From the NCBI RefSeq assembly GCF_021513215.1, contig NZ_CP090975.1, positions 1,520,001 to 1,584,000 on the forward strand: DNA of 64,000 nucleotides, written 5' to 3'. Positions 11,498 to 21,276 of the stretch are shown here, piece by piece (the stretch's first letter is position 1; each line of letters starts with the position of its first letter). The position numbers and the translations under genes are program-made. Source of the DNA: Suttonella sp. R2A3. GTDB taxonomy: Bacteria; Pseudomonadota; Gammaproteobacteria; Cardiobacteriales; Cardiobacteriaceae. The notes under the pieces are model-generated. The model did no database searches. It was not told the origin of the DNA and saw only the letters and a program-made list of their open reading frames with translations.

Positions 11498-11530
11498 AAG
11501 CCCCATGCGTGGATTGTGTTCATGGGGCTT
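11498..11530 (-). terminator. Probable terminator of the DEAD-box helicase gene
   Basis: AAGCCCCATG and CATGGGGCTT form a perfect 10-bp stem about 40 bases past the stop codon of the minus-strand helicase gene. On the minus strand it is followed by ATTCTTATT, a poor U-tract, so efficiency is uncertain. Confidence 0.65.
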
Positions 11531-11568
11531 GGGTTATTGGCTAGTCAAAATGGGTGATGATGGTTGGC

Positions 11569-12900
11569 TTAAGCAGAGGCGCGTGCACCACGGCTTTGGC
11601 GTTTCTTGCCAGCGTAAGCGGGTTTGCCCTTACCATTGCCGCTGGGTTTGCCGCGTCCACCTTGACCACGTGCTTTAAAACCATCATTGCCACGACGCGC
11701 TTTTTGTCCGCCTTTGCCGCGATATTTGCCTTTAGGTTTTTTCGCTTTGACCGCGGCGGCTGTTTTGCGTGGCTCAAGGCCTTCAAGCTGTTCTTCGCTA
11801 ATTTCGCGTTTGAGGTAGCGGGTGATTGAGGCAAGTTGCGCGCGGTCAGCCAGGCTGCATAAGTTCATCGCCATACCGCTACGTCCGGCACGACCAGAAC
11901 GGCCAATGCGGTGCACATAGTCTTCTACCTGACGAGGCAAGTCGTAGTTAATCACATGGCTGATCGCCGGAATATCAATGCCGCGTGCGGCAACATCGGT
12001 GGCAACCAGAATATCGCATTTACCTTTACGCAAATCTTCGACGATACGGTTGCGTTTGTGCTGCGGTAAATCGCCGTGTAAAAAGCGTGCACGGTGTCCG
12101 TTATCACGTAATGTGTCCGCGACCTCTTCACAGCTACGCTTGGTGGCAGTAAAGATGATCGTTTGTGTCATATCCGGGTCGCAAACCAGGCGCTCAAGGA
12201 CTTTATTTTTATGTCCAAGGTCATCGCAGAAGTAGACGCGCTCTTCGATGTGTGCGGTTTCGGTTTTGATCGCAATGCGCTCAGGGTTGCGGGTAAACGT
12301 TGCGGCGATTTTACCCACCGGGCCATCCCATGTTGCTGAAGACATGATGGTTTGACGCTGTGCGGGGGCGGCATCGATGATCGCGTTAATGTCGTCTGAA
12401 AAGCCCATATCGAGCATACGATCGGCTTCATCAAGAATCAGTGTGTTGAGTTCGCTGAAATCGACGCGTCCATCACGCATATGATCGAGCAAACGGCCAG
12501 GGGTGGCGATAATGATTTGTACGCCTTTTTTCAGCGCACGGATTTGCCCGCCATAAGGCGCGCCACCAACCAGCGGCACACTGAATAACCATTTCAACTC
12601 GTTACCGTAGCGACGTACGCTGTCGTTAACCTGCAGCGCTAATTCACGTGTTGGAGTAAGAATCAGCACACGAGGTTTTTTGCTGCGGCGGGTGTCGTTG
12701 ATTAAATAATCGAGCACAGGCAACACAAACGCAGCAGTTTTACCGCTACCGGTTTGTGCTGAGAGCAATAAATCGCGACCTTCTAAAGCAAAAGGAATCG
12801 CTTGCGCTTGAATGGGGGTAGGTTTGCTATAGCCGCTTTCATGTAAAGCTTTAAGCAAAGGGGCAGCTAAAGAGAGCTGGTCAAAAGTTAAATCAGACAT
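11569..12900 (-). CDS. DEAD-box ATP-dependent RNA helicase (SrmB/RhlE group)
   Basis: 443 residues from the ATG at 12900, which has AAGGAA seven bases upstream; the frame remains open 49 codons further but that part is leader. All helicase motifs are present in order: Q motif (TPIQAQAIP), AQTGSGKT, PTRELALQ, ATPGRLLDHM, LDEADRML, SSAT, IIFTATK, VATDVAARGIDIP, HRIGRSGRAGR. The last ~80 residues are a basic Gly/Arg/Lys-rich tail that binds RNA. The sequence resembles SrmB and RhlE, which act in ribosome assembly and RNA turnover, often in the cold. I cannot choose a subfamily safely. Confidence 0.93.
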   Translation of the reverse strand: MSDLTFDQLSLAAPLLKALHESGYSKPTPIQAQAIPFALEGRDLLLSAQTGSGKTAAFVLPVLDYLINDTRRSKKPRVLILTPTRELALQVNDSVRRYGNELKWLFSVPLVGGAPYGGQIRALKKGVQIIIATPGRLLDHMRDGRVDFSELNTLILDEADRMLDMGFSDDINAIIDAAPAQRQTIMSSATWDGPVGKIAATFTRNPERIAIKTETAHIEERVYFCDDLGHKNKVLERLVCDPDMTQTIIFTATKRSCEEVADTLRDNGHRARFLHGDLPQHKRNRIVEDLRKGKCDILVATDVAARGIDIPAISHVINYDLPRQVEDYVHRIGRSGRAGRSGMAMNLCSLADRAQLASITRYLKREISEEQLEGLEPRKTAAAVKAKKPKGKYRGKGGQKARRGNDGFKARGQGGRGKPSGNGKGKPAYAGKKRQSRGARASA

Positions 12901-13112
12901 GGTGTATTCCTTATCATAATGCACACCACAGACGACCGTCTGCCCTGCTTTAAAGCAGAGTAAAAACGTATTTAGGGTGGTGCTGCCGTAAATGGGCGCG
13001 TTTTTGAAAATCTTCCAATGCGCGGCAAAATCATCGGCAACAATCATGAAGAAACAGCAGAACTGCTGGCACTGGGATCATACGAGATCCGATCGCGGAC
13101 GATGTCGTCAGG
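12901..13112 (-). promoter_or_regulatory. Long structured 5' leader of the DEAD-box gene
   Basis: From the probable transcription start near 13112 to the ATG is about 210 nt. It holds at least four short perfect hairpins: GGATC/GATCC at 13075-13090, CAGCAG/CTGCTG at 13055-13068, CTGCTTTAAAGCAG at 12945-12958 and CAGACGACCGTCTG at 12929-12942. The last two are adjacent and end about 30 nt before the start codon. Long leaders are known for cold-shock and helicase genes and can give temperature or autoregulatory control; that role here is inferred. Confidence 0.6.
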
Positions 13113-13118
13113 CGGCGT

Positions 13119-13146
13119 ATTATAGTGGCTTTCTTGGGCGAGTCAA
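13119..13146 (-). promoter_or_regulatory. Sigma-70 promoter for the DEAD-box gene
   Basis: Reading the minus strand: TTGACT (13146-13141), a 16-bp spacer, then a perfect TATAAT (13124-13119). Start of transcription would be near 13112. This is one of the best promoter matches in the window. Confidence 0.75.
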
Positions 13147-13268
13147 TTAATTTGTGCATGAATCATCGCGCATTTGCAGTATCATGCTGGCTTTAGTGAG
13201 ATCAAAACCATGCGCTCGAGGTGAGAACCTGTTTAAGAAGGCGCAAAAAAGATAAATGATTGAGAGCA

Positions 13269-14558
13269 ATGAACCAACAAACAACGATTGAATCGCTGGA
13301 TTATCAAGGCCGTGGGGTGGCAAAAGTCGATGGTCAGGCGATTTTTATTGCCGGTGCGTTACCTGAAGAAACGGTGCGTTATCGCATTACCCACCAGCAT
13401 AAACGCTTTGCCGAAGGTGCGGTTGATGCGGTGATCAATCCAGCCGAGGTGCGGGTGACACCGCGTTGTGTGTATTATGCCGATTGTGGCGGTTGTGATT
13501 TACAACACGCTGAGAGTGGCTGGCAAACACAAGCTAAGGAAAATCTCTGGCGTGCGCAATTAAAACGCTTAGGCGGTGTGATCCCAGAAACTATTGCGCC
13601 TGCATTGAGCGGCGACCCTTGGCATTATCGCCACCGCGCGCGGCTATCGGTTGCTTATGTTGGTGGTCGTGTGTTACTTGGATTTAAAGCGCGACAATCC
13701 CATCATGTGGTCGATGTGGATGAATGCGTGGTGCTTGCGCCTGAAATGAGCGACATTTTTCCCAAAATTCGTGAATTATTGCAAAACTTGCTCCCGCAGC
13801 GCGTGCATGAGGTATCGCTGCAGTTGGGTGAAGGTGTGCTTGCTGTGGGGTTGCAGGTTAAGCGTTGGTCAAAATCATCATCCCGTGTTGGGCAAGCATG
13901 GATTGCTGAACAACCACCTCATTGGCAGCTATGGCTGCGCGAGGATCGTACGGCGAGCTATCTATTAGCTGGGCAAAGGCAAGCTACGTTACAGTTTCGG
14001 CCACACGACGATTTAGCGATTCCTTTTACCCCCGATGATTTTACGCAAGTGAATAGGCAAATGAATCAAGCAATGGTGCGCCAAGCGCTATCGTGGCTAG
14101 CTGTGGAAAAAGATCACGCTATCGTTGATTTGTTTTGTGGCTTGGGGAATTTTTCTTTACCTTTGGTGCGTGCTGGTGCGCAGGTGTTAGCTATTGAAGG
14201 CGTTTCAGCAATGGTCGCGCGCTTGAAAGAACACGCACAAACGCTGGGCCTGTCTGAACGCATCAGCGCACGTCGTGCGGATTTGTTCAGCGTGACCGCT
14301 AAAGATATTAACGCTTGGACAAAAGCGGATGCATGGTTGATCGATCCGCCACGTGCGGGAGCGCAGGCTTTGGTGAGCGCGTTAGCTGATGCGCATAAAC
14401 GGCCTGAGCGGCTACTCTATGTTTCGTGTAATCCGGCGACGCTCGCACGTGACGGGCGAATTTTGATTGAGCAAGGTTATCGCGCAACGCGCGGCGGGAT
14501 CATCAATATGTTCCCACAAACTGCGCATATCGAGAGTATGGTGTTATTCGAGCGTTAG
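13269..14558 (+). CDS. rlmD: 23S rRNA (uracil-1939-C5)-methyltransferase RlmD
   Basis: 429 residues from the ATG at 13269 (a TTG at 13260 would give 432). It has an N-terminal TRAM-like RNA-binding part, a 4Fe-4S cysteine set (CVYYADCGGCDLQH plus the cysteine of DVDECVV), the SAM-binding DLFCGLGNFSLPL, the PPRAGA loop, and the catalytic cysteine in VSCNPATLARD. This layout and length match E. coli RlmD (433), which makes m5U1939. It is transcribed away from the helicase and converges on waaA with only eight bases between stops. Confidence 0.94.
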   Translation: MNQQTTIESLDYQGRGVAKVDGQAIFIAGALPEETVRYRITHQHKRFAEGAVDAVINPAEVRVTPRCVYYADCGGCDLQHAESGWQTQAKENLWRAQLKRLGGVIPETIAPALSGDPWHYRHRARLSVAYVGGRVLLGFKARQSHHVVDVDECVVLAPEMSDIFPKIRELLQNLLPQRVHEVSLQLGEGVLAVGLQVKRWSKSSSRVGQAWIAEQPPHWQLWLREDRTASYLLAGQRQATLQFRPHDDLAIPFTPDDFTQVNRQMNQAMVRQALSWLAVEKDHAIVDLFCGLGNFSLPLVRAGAQVLAIEGVSAMVARLKEHAQTLGLSERISARRADLFSVTAKDINAWTKADAWLIDPPRAGAQALVSALADAHKRPERLLYVSCNPATLARDGRILIEQGYRATRGGIINMFPQTAHIESMVLFER

Positions 14559-14566
14559 TCTGAGCG

Positions 14567-15820
14567 CTATGTCGACATCATGATCGCCGATTCTATAAAC
14601 GCCAGATGTTGCTCGAGAATCTGTTGGTGGCGTTCAATATAGCGTTGCTGCTTCGCTTTAGTGTCTGCGCCGTCTTGGTGGTATAAGCTGAGAATGGTTG
14701 TGCCCAATGAACCCACTGAGTCGATTTCGCGCGCAAACGGCTGCTCGACCAATTCGTCACGAATCGCCTGAAAGTTATACATCGAGCTGCCAAAACACAC
14801 CCGACAGCCGGCGTGGACGGCTTCCAGTGGGTTATGTCCACCGCGCGGAATCAGGCTGCCGCCAATAAAGGCGACTTGCGTGAGCGGGAAAAATCCAGCG
14901 AGTTCGCCCAACGTATCTAAAATCAAGACATCTTTCGCGCCCTGAAACCACGCGTTTTGACTACGCAGGCGTGGGGTAAAGCCGTGTTGACTGACTAATT
15001 TACATAGCTCAGCGCGTCGCTCTGGGTGTCTTGGGGCAATAATCAGACGTAAACCGGCTTCGCTAAGCTGGTCGCGTTGTGCGGTTAATATCGCTTGCTC
15101 TTCGCCTGGGTGGGTGCTCGCGGCGATCCATATTGGTGGTCCGGCTTCTGGGATGTTTTCTGGTCGCGGTTGAGGATTGAGTTGGTATTTGAGGTTTGCT
15201 GTGATGGTGATGTGTGCTTTTGGTACGCCGAGGGTTTGTAAGCGGCGCGCGTCCTGTTCGGTTTGTGCGTTCACGTATAACTGCGAGAGTGGACGAGCGA
15301 GCAGCGCCTTGGCAAAGCGGTAATAACCGCGTAAAGACCGCGCGGAAAGGCGTGCGTTAATTAATAACACCGGGCATGAGTGATTTGCCGCAAGGATGAG
15401 GTTCGGCCAGATTTCGGTCTCCATGAGGATCACGGCTTTGGGGCGAACATGGTGCAAAAAACGGCGCATAAAAGCTGGTGTGTCGTAAGGTAGATAGCTG
15501 TGGGTGATGCGCTCAGGCTGAGTTTGTTGGAATGCCTGAATTTGCGCAGAACCGGTGGGGGTGGTACAGGTGATCCAAAGCGCTAGCGAAGGGTGTTTTG
15601 CAAGCAGGGCGTTTAATAGCGGTTTGGCGGCGAGAAATTCGCCCACCGAAACGGTGTGAAACAGCACAGTAAATTCGCCTGATCGAGCAGGCAAATGACG
15701 CGCAAAACGTTCGCTGATTCGGCGACGATAATCGGCGTTGCTGTGCGATTTCCACAGCAAACGGATCAGCACAAACGGCAGCGCAATATAAAGCAATAGC
15801 GTGTAAAGAGGGCGTATCAT
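14567..15820 (-). CDS. waaA: 3-deoxy-D-manno-octulosonic acid (Kdo) transferase WaaA
   Basis: 417 residues. An N-terminal membrane anchor (LYTLLLYIALPFVLIRLLW) precedes a GT-B fold with the family landmarks HTVSVGEFLAAKPLL, TCTTPTGSAQI, LMETEIWPNL (base-donor region), INARLSARSL and FIGGSLIPRGGHNPLEAV. WaaA adds Kdo from CMP-Kdo to lipid IVA at the cytoplasmic face of the inner membrane. The number of Kdo residues added cannot be read from sequence. Its presence shows that the organism makes lipopolysaccharide or lipooligosaccharide. It is divergent from apaH across a 62-bp gap. Confidence 0.94.
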   Translation of the reverse strand: MIRPLYTLLLYIALPFVLIRLLWKSHSNADYRRRISERFARHLPARSGEFTVLFHTVSVGEFLAAKPLLNALLAKHPSLALWITCTTPTGSAQIQAFQQTQPERITHSYLPYDTPAFMRRFLHHVRPKAVILMETEIWPNLILAANHSCPVLLINARLSARSLRGYYRFAKALLARPLSQLYVNAQTEQDARRLQTLGVPKAHITITANLKYQLNPQPRPENIPEAGPPIWIAASTHPGEEQAILTAQRDQLSEAGLRLIIAPRHPERRAELCKLVSQHGFTPRLRSQNAWFQGAKDVLILDTLGELAGFFPLTQVAFIGGSLIPRGGHNPLEAVHAGCRVCFGSSMYNFQAIRDELVEQPFAREIDSVGSLGTTILSLYHQDGADTKAKQQRYIERHQQILEQHLAFIESAIMMST

Positions 15821-15882
15821 TATCGGGCGAAGAAAGCATTATTTGGTATCATGGGCAGATATTATAACCATCAAGAGGGATT

Positions 15883-16686
15883 ATGGCGATTTATGCCATC
15901 GGTGATGTCCACGGACAGTACGATGCACTGCAGCGCCTACTAGATCAGCTATCGCCTACCAGCAATGACGAGTTGTGGTTTGTTGGCGATTTAATTAATC
16001 GCGGGCCGAAGTCTTTGGAAGTGTTGCGGTATGTGCGCGGCTTAGGTAAGCAAGCGAAAGTTGTGCTGGGTAATCATGACTTTGCTTTTTTAGTGCAGGC
16101 GCAAGGTTATAAAGGGATTGAGCTTAAAAAAGCCGGGCGTGAGATTATGGCTGCTGATGATGGCGAGGAATTGCTTAATTATTTGCGTCATTTGCCTTTG
16201 TTGCACATCAATGAGCAATACAAAATTATCATGGTACATGCGGGTTTGTTCCCAAAATGGCAAGTTGCAGACGCACTGGTGGCTAACCAAGCGATCATGC
16301 ATGGCCTGCAAGGTGAAAACTACCGTAATTTCCTGTTGTCTGTTTTTGGCAATAAACCGCAAGATGGCAAACACGCGCGTACGGCTTTAGATAAAGCGCG
16401 TTTTGCGGTGAATGTTTTTTGCCGCATGCGTTATCTGGATAAACAGGGTCGACTGGACTTTGATGCGAAAATGGCGCCAGAGAATGCGCCAGCACACCTT
16501 AAACCATGGTTTTATTTCCATGGACAACGAGATTATCGGGTGATTTTTGGTCACTGGGCCGCGCTGGGCTTTAGGATTGGCGCCGATGCGGCGTGTCTTG
16601 ATGCAGGTGCTGCCTGGGGTGGCTCATTGGTCGGCCTCGATGTGATTAAATGGCACCTGGCGGCTAAGGCTAAAGTCAATCTATAA
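15883..16686 (+). CDS. apaH: Symmetrical bis(5'-nucleosyl)-tetraphosphatase ApaH
   Basis: 267 residues with all metallophosphoesterase motifs: YAIGDVHGQYD at the N-terminus, VGDLINRGPKSLEVLR, LGNHDF, and VHAGLFP. It hydrolyses Ap4A to two ADP and removes Np4A caps from mRNA. Length and motif spacing agree with the ApaH family. An AAGAGGG ribosome site lies just before the ATG. A bidirectional terminator follows. Confidence 0.95.
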   Translation: MAIYAIGDVHGQYDALQRLLDQLSPTSNDELWFVGDLINRGPKSLEVLRYVRGLGKQAKVVLGNHDFAFLVQAQGYKGIELKKAGREIMAADDGEELLNYLRHLPLLHINEQYKIIMVHAGLFPKWQVADALVANQAIMHGLQGENYRNFLLSVFGNKPQDGKHARTALDKARFAVNVFCRMRYLDKQGRLDFDAKMAPENAPAHLKPWFYFHGQRDYRVIFGHWAALGFRIGADAACLDAGAAWGGSLVGLDVIKWHLAAKAKVNL

Positions 16687-16699
16687 GCACGATTAAAGA

Positions 16700-16735
16700 C
16701 ACAAAAAAACCACCGATTAACGGTGGTTTCTTCAA
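16700..16735. terminator. Bidirectional terminator between apaH and greA
   Basis: AACCACCG (16708-16715) and CGGTGGTT (16721-16728) with a five-base loop. On the minus strand the stem is followed by a long T tract, giving a strong terminator for greA; on the plus strand TTTCTTC follows, giving a fair one for apaH. Confidence 0.88.
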
Positions 16736-16752
16736 TAAGCCGATCAAGGCGT

Positions 16753-17214
16753 TTATTCGTAGTGAACCGCAACGATTTCTAGGGTTTTGCTGCCGCCAGG
16801 GACAGTCACATCAACCGTTTCACCTTCTTCTTTACCCATCAACGCACGGGCGATTGGCGAGGTGTTAGACAGTAAGCCGTCTTTGATGCTCGCTTCATCT
16901 TCGCCAACGATGGTGTAGGTCATCGCTTCGCCGCTGTCTAGGTCTTCCAGCTCAACGGTGGTGCCAAAAACAACCTTACCTTCGCGAGGCAGGTTGGCCA
17001 CGTCAATAATCTGTACATTAGCGAGTTTGAACTCAATTTCTTTGATGCGGCCTTCGATGAAGCCTTGTTCTTCGCGGGCTGCGTGGTACTCGGCATTTTC
17101 TTTTAAATCGCCGTGCTCACGCGCCTCAGCAATCGCGTTAATCACGCGTGGGCGATCTTCGCCTTTGAGTTTTTCAAGCTCAGTACGTAATTTTTCAGCG
17201 CCATTTTTGGTCAT
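16753..17214 (-). CDS. greA: Transcript-cleavage factor GreA (start uncertain)
   Basis: A coiled-coil hairpin domain with [20 protein letters not shown] (the acidic tip residues that coordinate Mg in the RNA-polymerase channel) is followed by the FKBP-like domain with [14 protein letters not shown]. Family members are about 158 residues and begin M-x-x-IPMT. Here the frame before IPM has no good start. The best ribosome site (AGAGG) serves an ATG at 17231 that is out of frame and meets TGA at 17211-17213 after six codons. That TGA overlaps the in-frame ATG at 17214 (ATGA). I give the CDS from 17214 (153 residues, first residues [10 protein letters not shown]). A -1 slip on the A7 tract would instead give a normal [11 protein letters not shown] start. 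A long in-frame extension to 17268 lacks a ribosome site. Confidence 0.9.
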   Translation of the reverse strand: MTKNGAEKLRTELEKLKGEDRPRVINAIAEAREHGDLKENAEYHAAREEQGFIEGRIKEIEFKLANVQIIDVANLPREGKVVFGTTVELEDLDSGEAMTYTIVGEDEASIKDGLLSNTSPIARALMGKEEGETVDVTVPGGSKTLEIVAVHYE

Positions 17215-17231
17215 GGGGATTTTTTTGCCAT
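17211..17231 (-). other. Six-codon leader frame with A7 tract at the greA start
   Basis: ATG at 17231-17229 follows AGAGGTATCC and encodes MAKKSP then TGA, overlapping the greA ATG by ATGA. Seven A residues (17226-17220) lie in it. One extra A, or a -1 ribosomal or polymerase slip, would fuse it in frame to greA. Confidence 0.6.
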
Positions 17232-17283
17232 GGATACCTCTTTTGTCAGTGGTCCGTTTGTTGACCATTTAACCATACGAATA

Positions 17284-17309
17284 AAGCCCTGCGCTACAAC
17301 GCAGGGCTT
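17284..17309 (-). terminator. Terminator downstream of carB
   Basis: A perfect 10-bp stem, AAGCCCTGCG (17284-17293) and CGCAGGGCTT (17300-17309), loop of six. On the minus strand it is followed by TATTCG, so the U-tract is short. It separates carB from greA. Confidence 0.75.
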
Positions 17310-17403
17310 GTGGAAAAGGCTATTATAACGCAGATGCTAGCGTTTGTCTTGTGGCTTTTCGCTACATGATGAACCGCTAACCTTCATGCGATTTATGCGG
17401 TGT

Positions 17404-20400
17404 TTAGCCATGTATCGATTGCAGGCTGCGCACCGTTTCTTCATCGCGATGATTGAGCGCATAGGCAGTTGCCAGGCCGCCGGCAATCGTGGTCGAGTAA
17501 AAGACTTTATGCATCAATGCTTGGCGGCGAATCGAATACGAGTCGGACACCGATTTTTTACCCGCTGTAGTGTTCACAATCATATCAATATCGCCATTGA
17601 TAATATGGTCAACGATATGCGGACGTCCTTGTGCGACCTTGTTCACCCGCTCACAATTTACGCCATGTTCGCTTAGATACGCCGCTGTGCCAGTGGTCGC
17701 GATAATCCGATAGCCAGCCTCGGTTAAGGCGCGCGACATCTCCAGCGCCTGGGCTTTATCCTCATCACGTACCGAAACAAAAACTGTGCCACCGGGTTGA
17801 GGCAAAGTTTCACCAGCGCCACGTATCGCTTTATGAAACGCTTCGGCAAAGGTTGCGCCGAGCCCCATCACTTCACCGGTTGATTTCATTTCCGGGCCTA
17901 GCAGTGGATCGACATTTTGGAACTTGGCAAACGGGAACACAGCTTCTTTAACTGCGAATAAATCCGGCACAATATCGCCGCTGATGCCTTGTTCAGCCAA
18001 CGTTTGTCCGGCCATGCAGCGCGCGGCGATTTTTGCCAGCGGACGCCCAGTCGCTTTAGAAACAAACGGTACGGTACGCGAAGCGCGAGGGTTCACCTCA
18101 AGAATGTAAATCGTGTCGCCTTGCACGGCAAATTGCGCGTTCATCAGGCCAACCACACCGAGCGCTAAGGCCATCGCACGCGCCTGCGCAGCAATTTCTG
18201 TGGTGATTTCTTCGCTTAAGCGGTATGGCGGGAGTGAGCAAGCTGAATCGCCGGAATGCACGCCGGCGGCCTCGATGTGTTCCATGATGCCGCCGATGAT
18301 GACGTTTGTACCATCGCTGATTACGTCAATATCGACCTCAATCGCATCGTTTAAAAAGCGGTCGAGCAAAATTGGCGCATCAGGAGAGACCACGATCGCT
18401 TCTTGCATGTAGTTCGCTAAATCCGCATCTTGATATACGATGTCCATCGCACGACCACCAAGCACGTATGACGGACGAACCACCAGCGGATAGCCAATTT
18501 CTTGCGCTTTAACGCGCGCTTCTTCGCTGCTGCTCGCAATACGGTTTGGTGGCTGTAAGAGGTTTAAGTCGTTAAGCAGCGCCTGGAAACGTTCGCGGTC
18601 TTCAGCGCGATCAATCGCATCAGGCGGTGTGCCGATGATGTTTACCCCGGCAGCTTCAAGTGCACGCGCTAATTTCAGCGGCGTTTGCCCACCGTATTGC
18701 ACGATTACGCCATCAGGCTGTTCCACACGCACGATTTCTAACACATCTTCGAGTGTTAATGGCTCAAAATAGAGGCGATCGGCGGTGTCAAAATCGGTAG
18801 AAACGGTTTCTGGGTTACAGTTGACCATAATCGTTTCAATGCCGTCAGCTTTGAGCGCCAAAGCGGCGTGTACACAGCAATAATCAAACTCGATCCCTTG
18901 GCCAATGCGGTTTGGCCCACCACCAAGAATCATCACTTTGCGATTATCGCTAGGCGCTGCTTCACAGAACGGCTCGTAGGTGGAGTATAAATAGGCGGTG
19001 GCGCTGGCAAATTCTGCCGCGCAGGAATCAACGCGTTTATAAACCGGGTGGATCTCGTGTTTGTGACGCAGGGCACGAATTTCGGCTTCTTGCACCTCGC
19101 AGCAATCAGCCAAAAAGGCATCACTAAAACCAGCGCGCTTATAAGTGAGCAGTGTTTGCGCATCGTTGAGCGCGTCAATGCCTTGATCACGTAACGGCGC
19201 TTCCATCGCGATCAATTCAGCCATTTGTGCTAAAAACCACGGATCAATCGCGCAGGTTTGATAAAGTTCATCAATTGTCCAACCTTCGCGCAAGGCTTCA
19301 GCGACATAAAACAGGCGTTCAGGGGTTGGTGTGGCAACCGCTTCAGCGAGTTCACCGTCGTATTGCGGACGATCTAAGCCGTAGTGGTCATTCTCCAGGC
19401 CACGCAACGCTTTGTTAAACGATTCTTTGAAGGTGCGGCCAATCGCCATTACTTCACCAACCGAGCGCATTTGTGTGTTTAAGCGGCGGTTGCTTTGTTT
19501 GAACTTGGCAAAGTCAAAGCGTGGGATTTTGGTGACTACATAATCGATACTTGGCTCAAATGAGGCTGGTGTGACCCCGCCGGTGATATCATTTTTTAGT
19601 TCATCAAGCGTGTAACCAACCGCCAATCTTGCTGCCACCGAGGCAATTGGGAATCCGGTTGCTTTTGAAGCCAGCGCTGATGAGCGGGATACACGAGGGT
19701 TCATCTCAATCACAATCACGCGCCCATCGTCAGGATTAATGGCAAATTGCACATTCGAACCGCCGGTTTCAACGCCGATTTTACGCAAAATCGCGATCGA
19801 GGCATCACGCAGGTTTTGGTATTCCTTATCAGTTAAGGTCTGCGCTGGTGCTACGGTAATTGAGTCACCAGTATGTACGCCCATCGGATCGAAGTTCTCA
19901 ATCGCGCAGACAATAATCGCGTTATCGGCTTTATCGCGCACCACTTCCATCTCAAACTCTTTCCAGCCAAGCAGCGATTCTTCGAGTAATACTTCATTGG
20001 TCGGTGATAAATCGAGGCCGTGGGCGGTGATTTCTTCAAATTCATCGCGGTTGTACGCGATACCGCCACCGGAGCCGCCTAAGGTGAAAGACGGGCGAAT
20101 GATCACTGGGAAGCCTAATTCTGCTTGCGCGGTACGCGCTTCATCCATCGAATGTACGGCAAAGGATTTAGCGCTGCCTAAGCCGATTTCATCCATCGCT
20201 TTTTTAAATAAGTCGCGATCTTCGGCGGTTTCAATCGCTTTGACCGATGCGCCGATCAGCTCAACGCCATAGCGTTCGAGGACCCCATGTTTGGCAAGAT
20301 CAAGCGCGCAGTTAAGCGCGGTTTGTCCGCCCATGGTTGGCAAAATCGCATCAGGGCGTTCTTTGGCGATGATCTTTTCAACCGTTTGCCACTGAATCGG

Positions 20401-20601
20401 CTCGATATACGTTGCATCAGCCATCTCTGGGTCAGTCATGATCGTCGCTGGGTTGGAATTCACCAGAATAACGCGAAACCCTTCGTTTCTTAGCGCTTTA
20501 CACGCTTGTGCGCCAGAATAATCAAATTCACACGCCTGACCAATGATGATCGGTCCTGCGCCAATAATGAGGATAGATTGGAGGTCATTACGTTTAGGCA
20601 T
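17404..20601 (-). CDS. carB: Carbamoyl-phosphate synthase large subunit
   Basis: 1,065 residues, the normal length. It carries two homologous ATP-grasp halves (carboxyphosphate half starting [20 protein letters not shown]; carbamoyl-phosphate half from about residue 550 with [19 protein letters not shown]), an oligomerisation region between them, and a C-terminal methylglyoxal-synthase-like allosteric domain (from about 935, [25 protein letters not shown]). With CarA it makes carbamoyl phosphate from glutamine, bicarbonate and two ATP for arginine and pyrimidine synthesis. It is separated from carA by a LeuE-like exporter gene. Confidence 0.97.
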   Translation of the reverse strand: MPKRNDLQSILIIGAGPIIIGQACEFDYSGAQACKALRNEGFRVILVNSNPATIMTDPEMADATYIEPIQWQTVEKIIAKERPDAILPTMGGQTALNCALDLAKHGVLERYGVELIGASVKAIETAEDRDLFKKAMDEIGLGSAKSFAVHSMDEARTAQAELGFPVIIRPSFTLGGSGGGIAYNRDEFEEITAHGLDLSPTNEVLLEESLLGWKEFEMEVVRDKADNAIIVCAIENFDPMGVHTGDSITVAPAQTLTDKEYQNLRDASIAILRKIGVETGGSNVQFAINPDDGRVIVIEMNPRVSRSSALASKATGFPIASVAARLAVGYTLDELKNDITGGVTPASFEPSIDYVVTKIPRFDFAKFKQSNRRLNTQMRSVGEVMAIGRTFKESFNKALRGLENDHYGLDRPQYDGELAEAVATPTPERLFYVAEALREGWTIDELYQTCAIDPWFLAQMAELIAMEAPLRDQGIDALNDAQTLLTYKRAGFSDAFLADCCEVQEAEIRALRHKHEIHPVYKRVDSCAAEFASATAYLYSTYEPFCEAAPSDNRKVMILGGGPNRIGQGIEFDYCCVHAALALKADGIETIMVNCNPETVSTDFDTADRLYFEPLTLEDVLEIVRVEQPDGVIVQYGGQTPLKLARALEAAGVNIIGTPPDAIDRAEDRERFQALLNDLNLLQPPNRIASSSEEARVKAQEIGYPLVVRPSYVLGGRAMDIVYQDADLANYMQEAIVVSPDAPILLDRFLNDAIEVDIDVISDGTNVIIGGIMEHIEAAGVHSGDSACSLPPYRLSEEITTEIAAQARAMALALGVVGLMNAQFAVQGDTIYILEVNPRASRTVPFVSKATGRPLAKIAARCMAGQTLAEQGISGDIVPDLFAVKEAVFPFAKFQNVDPLLGPEMKSTGEVMGLGATFAEAFHKAIRGAGETLPQPGGTVFVSVRDEDKAQALEMSRALTEAGYRIIATTGTAAYLSEHGVNCERVNKVAQGRPHIVDHIINGDIDMIVNTTAGKKSVSDSYSIRRQALMHKVFYSTTIAGGLATAYALNHRDEETVRSLQSIHG

Positions 20602-20634
20602 AGTATTCTCTTAACGTCGCTAAAATAAAAATCA

Positions 20635-21276
20635 TCAAATGCTTGCCTGCCAAAGTTTGGCGGCAAAGCCCATAAATAAAGTCCCAATGGCGCCCATGCC
20701 GGTTGCACCTGCGCGGTAATGCGTTTGAAAGGCGCGTACCAAACGAACGCCGGCAAAAATCAGTACGCTCAGATAGATCATGCTGATGATCTGCAAGATA
20801 AAAGCCAAAATAAAAAAGCTGAGGTAGGGCTGTGGGTATGCTGGGTCAACAAATTGCACAAAAAACGACAGAAAAAATAAAATCGCTTTTGGGTTCATTA
20901 AGCTGAGCGTCAGCGCTTTGGTGAATACCCGTCTTGCGCGTACTTTGGTGCTGAGTTTGGCCGGTTTCGGCTTGCGTTGCCATTTATGGTAAGCACCTAT
21001 AATAAGTGTGATACCGATGTAGGCGAGATACAGCGCGCCTGCTAAACGTAAGACGTCAAACCACTGTGGGTTGGCTTTTAGAAATGAGGCTGCGCCAAGC
21101 GCTGAAGCCAACATCAAAATGCCATCGCCGATAAAAATGGCGGCGACTGCGCGGTAGGCGATTTTAGCGCCGTATTGACCCGCTACCGCCAAGCAAAACA
21201 TCGAGTTTGGTCCGGGGAGTAGAATAATCGCCACCGTGCCAATGATATAAGTGCTTAGGTCGGTAATGCCGAACAT
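20635..21276 (-). CDS. LysE/RhtB-family amino-acid exporter, LeuE-like
   Basis: 213 residues with about six membrane helices. Typical LysE-superfamily segments are LLPGPNSMFCL near residue 20, FIGDGILML, LGAALYLAYIG-like (AGALYLAYIGITLI) and SLMNPKAILFFLSFFVQFVD. The last segment and overall pattern resemble E. coli LeuE (leucine exporter) most closely. It lies three bases after carA and 33 bases before carB, so it is almost certainly co-transcribed with them. A transporter inside the car operon is unusual; any link to arginine, glutamine or pyrimidine flux is speculation. Confidence 0.87.
   Translation of the reverse strand: MFGITDLSTYIIGTVAIILLPGPNSMFCLAVAGQYGAKIAYRAVAAIFIGDGILMLASALGAASFLKANPQWFDVLRLAGALYLAYIGITLIIGAYHKWQRKPKPAKLSTKVRARRVFTKALTLSLMNPKAILFFLSFFVQFVDPAYPQPYLSFFILAFILQIISMIYLSVLIFAGVRLVRAFQTHYRAGATGMGAIGTLFMGFAAKLWQASI

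Noticed and set aside
12901-13047. 49-codon N-terminal extension of the DEAD-box protein
   Set aside because: No ribosome site before 13047, no homology, and it overlaps a hairpin-rich leader; the ATG at 12900 has a good site and begins the conserved domain.
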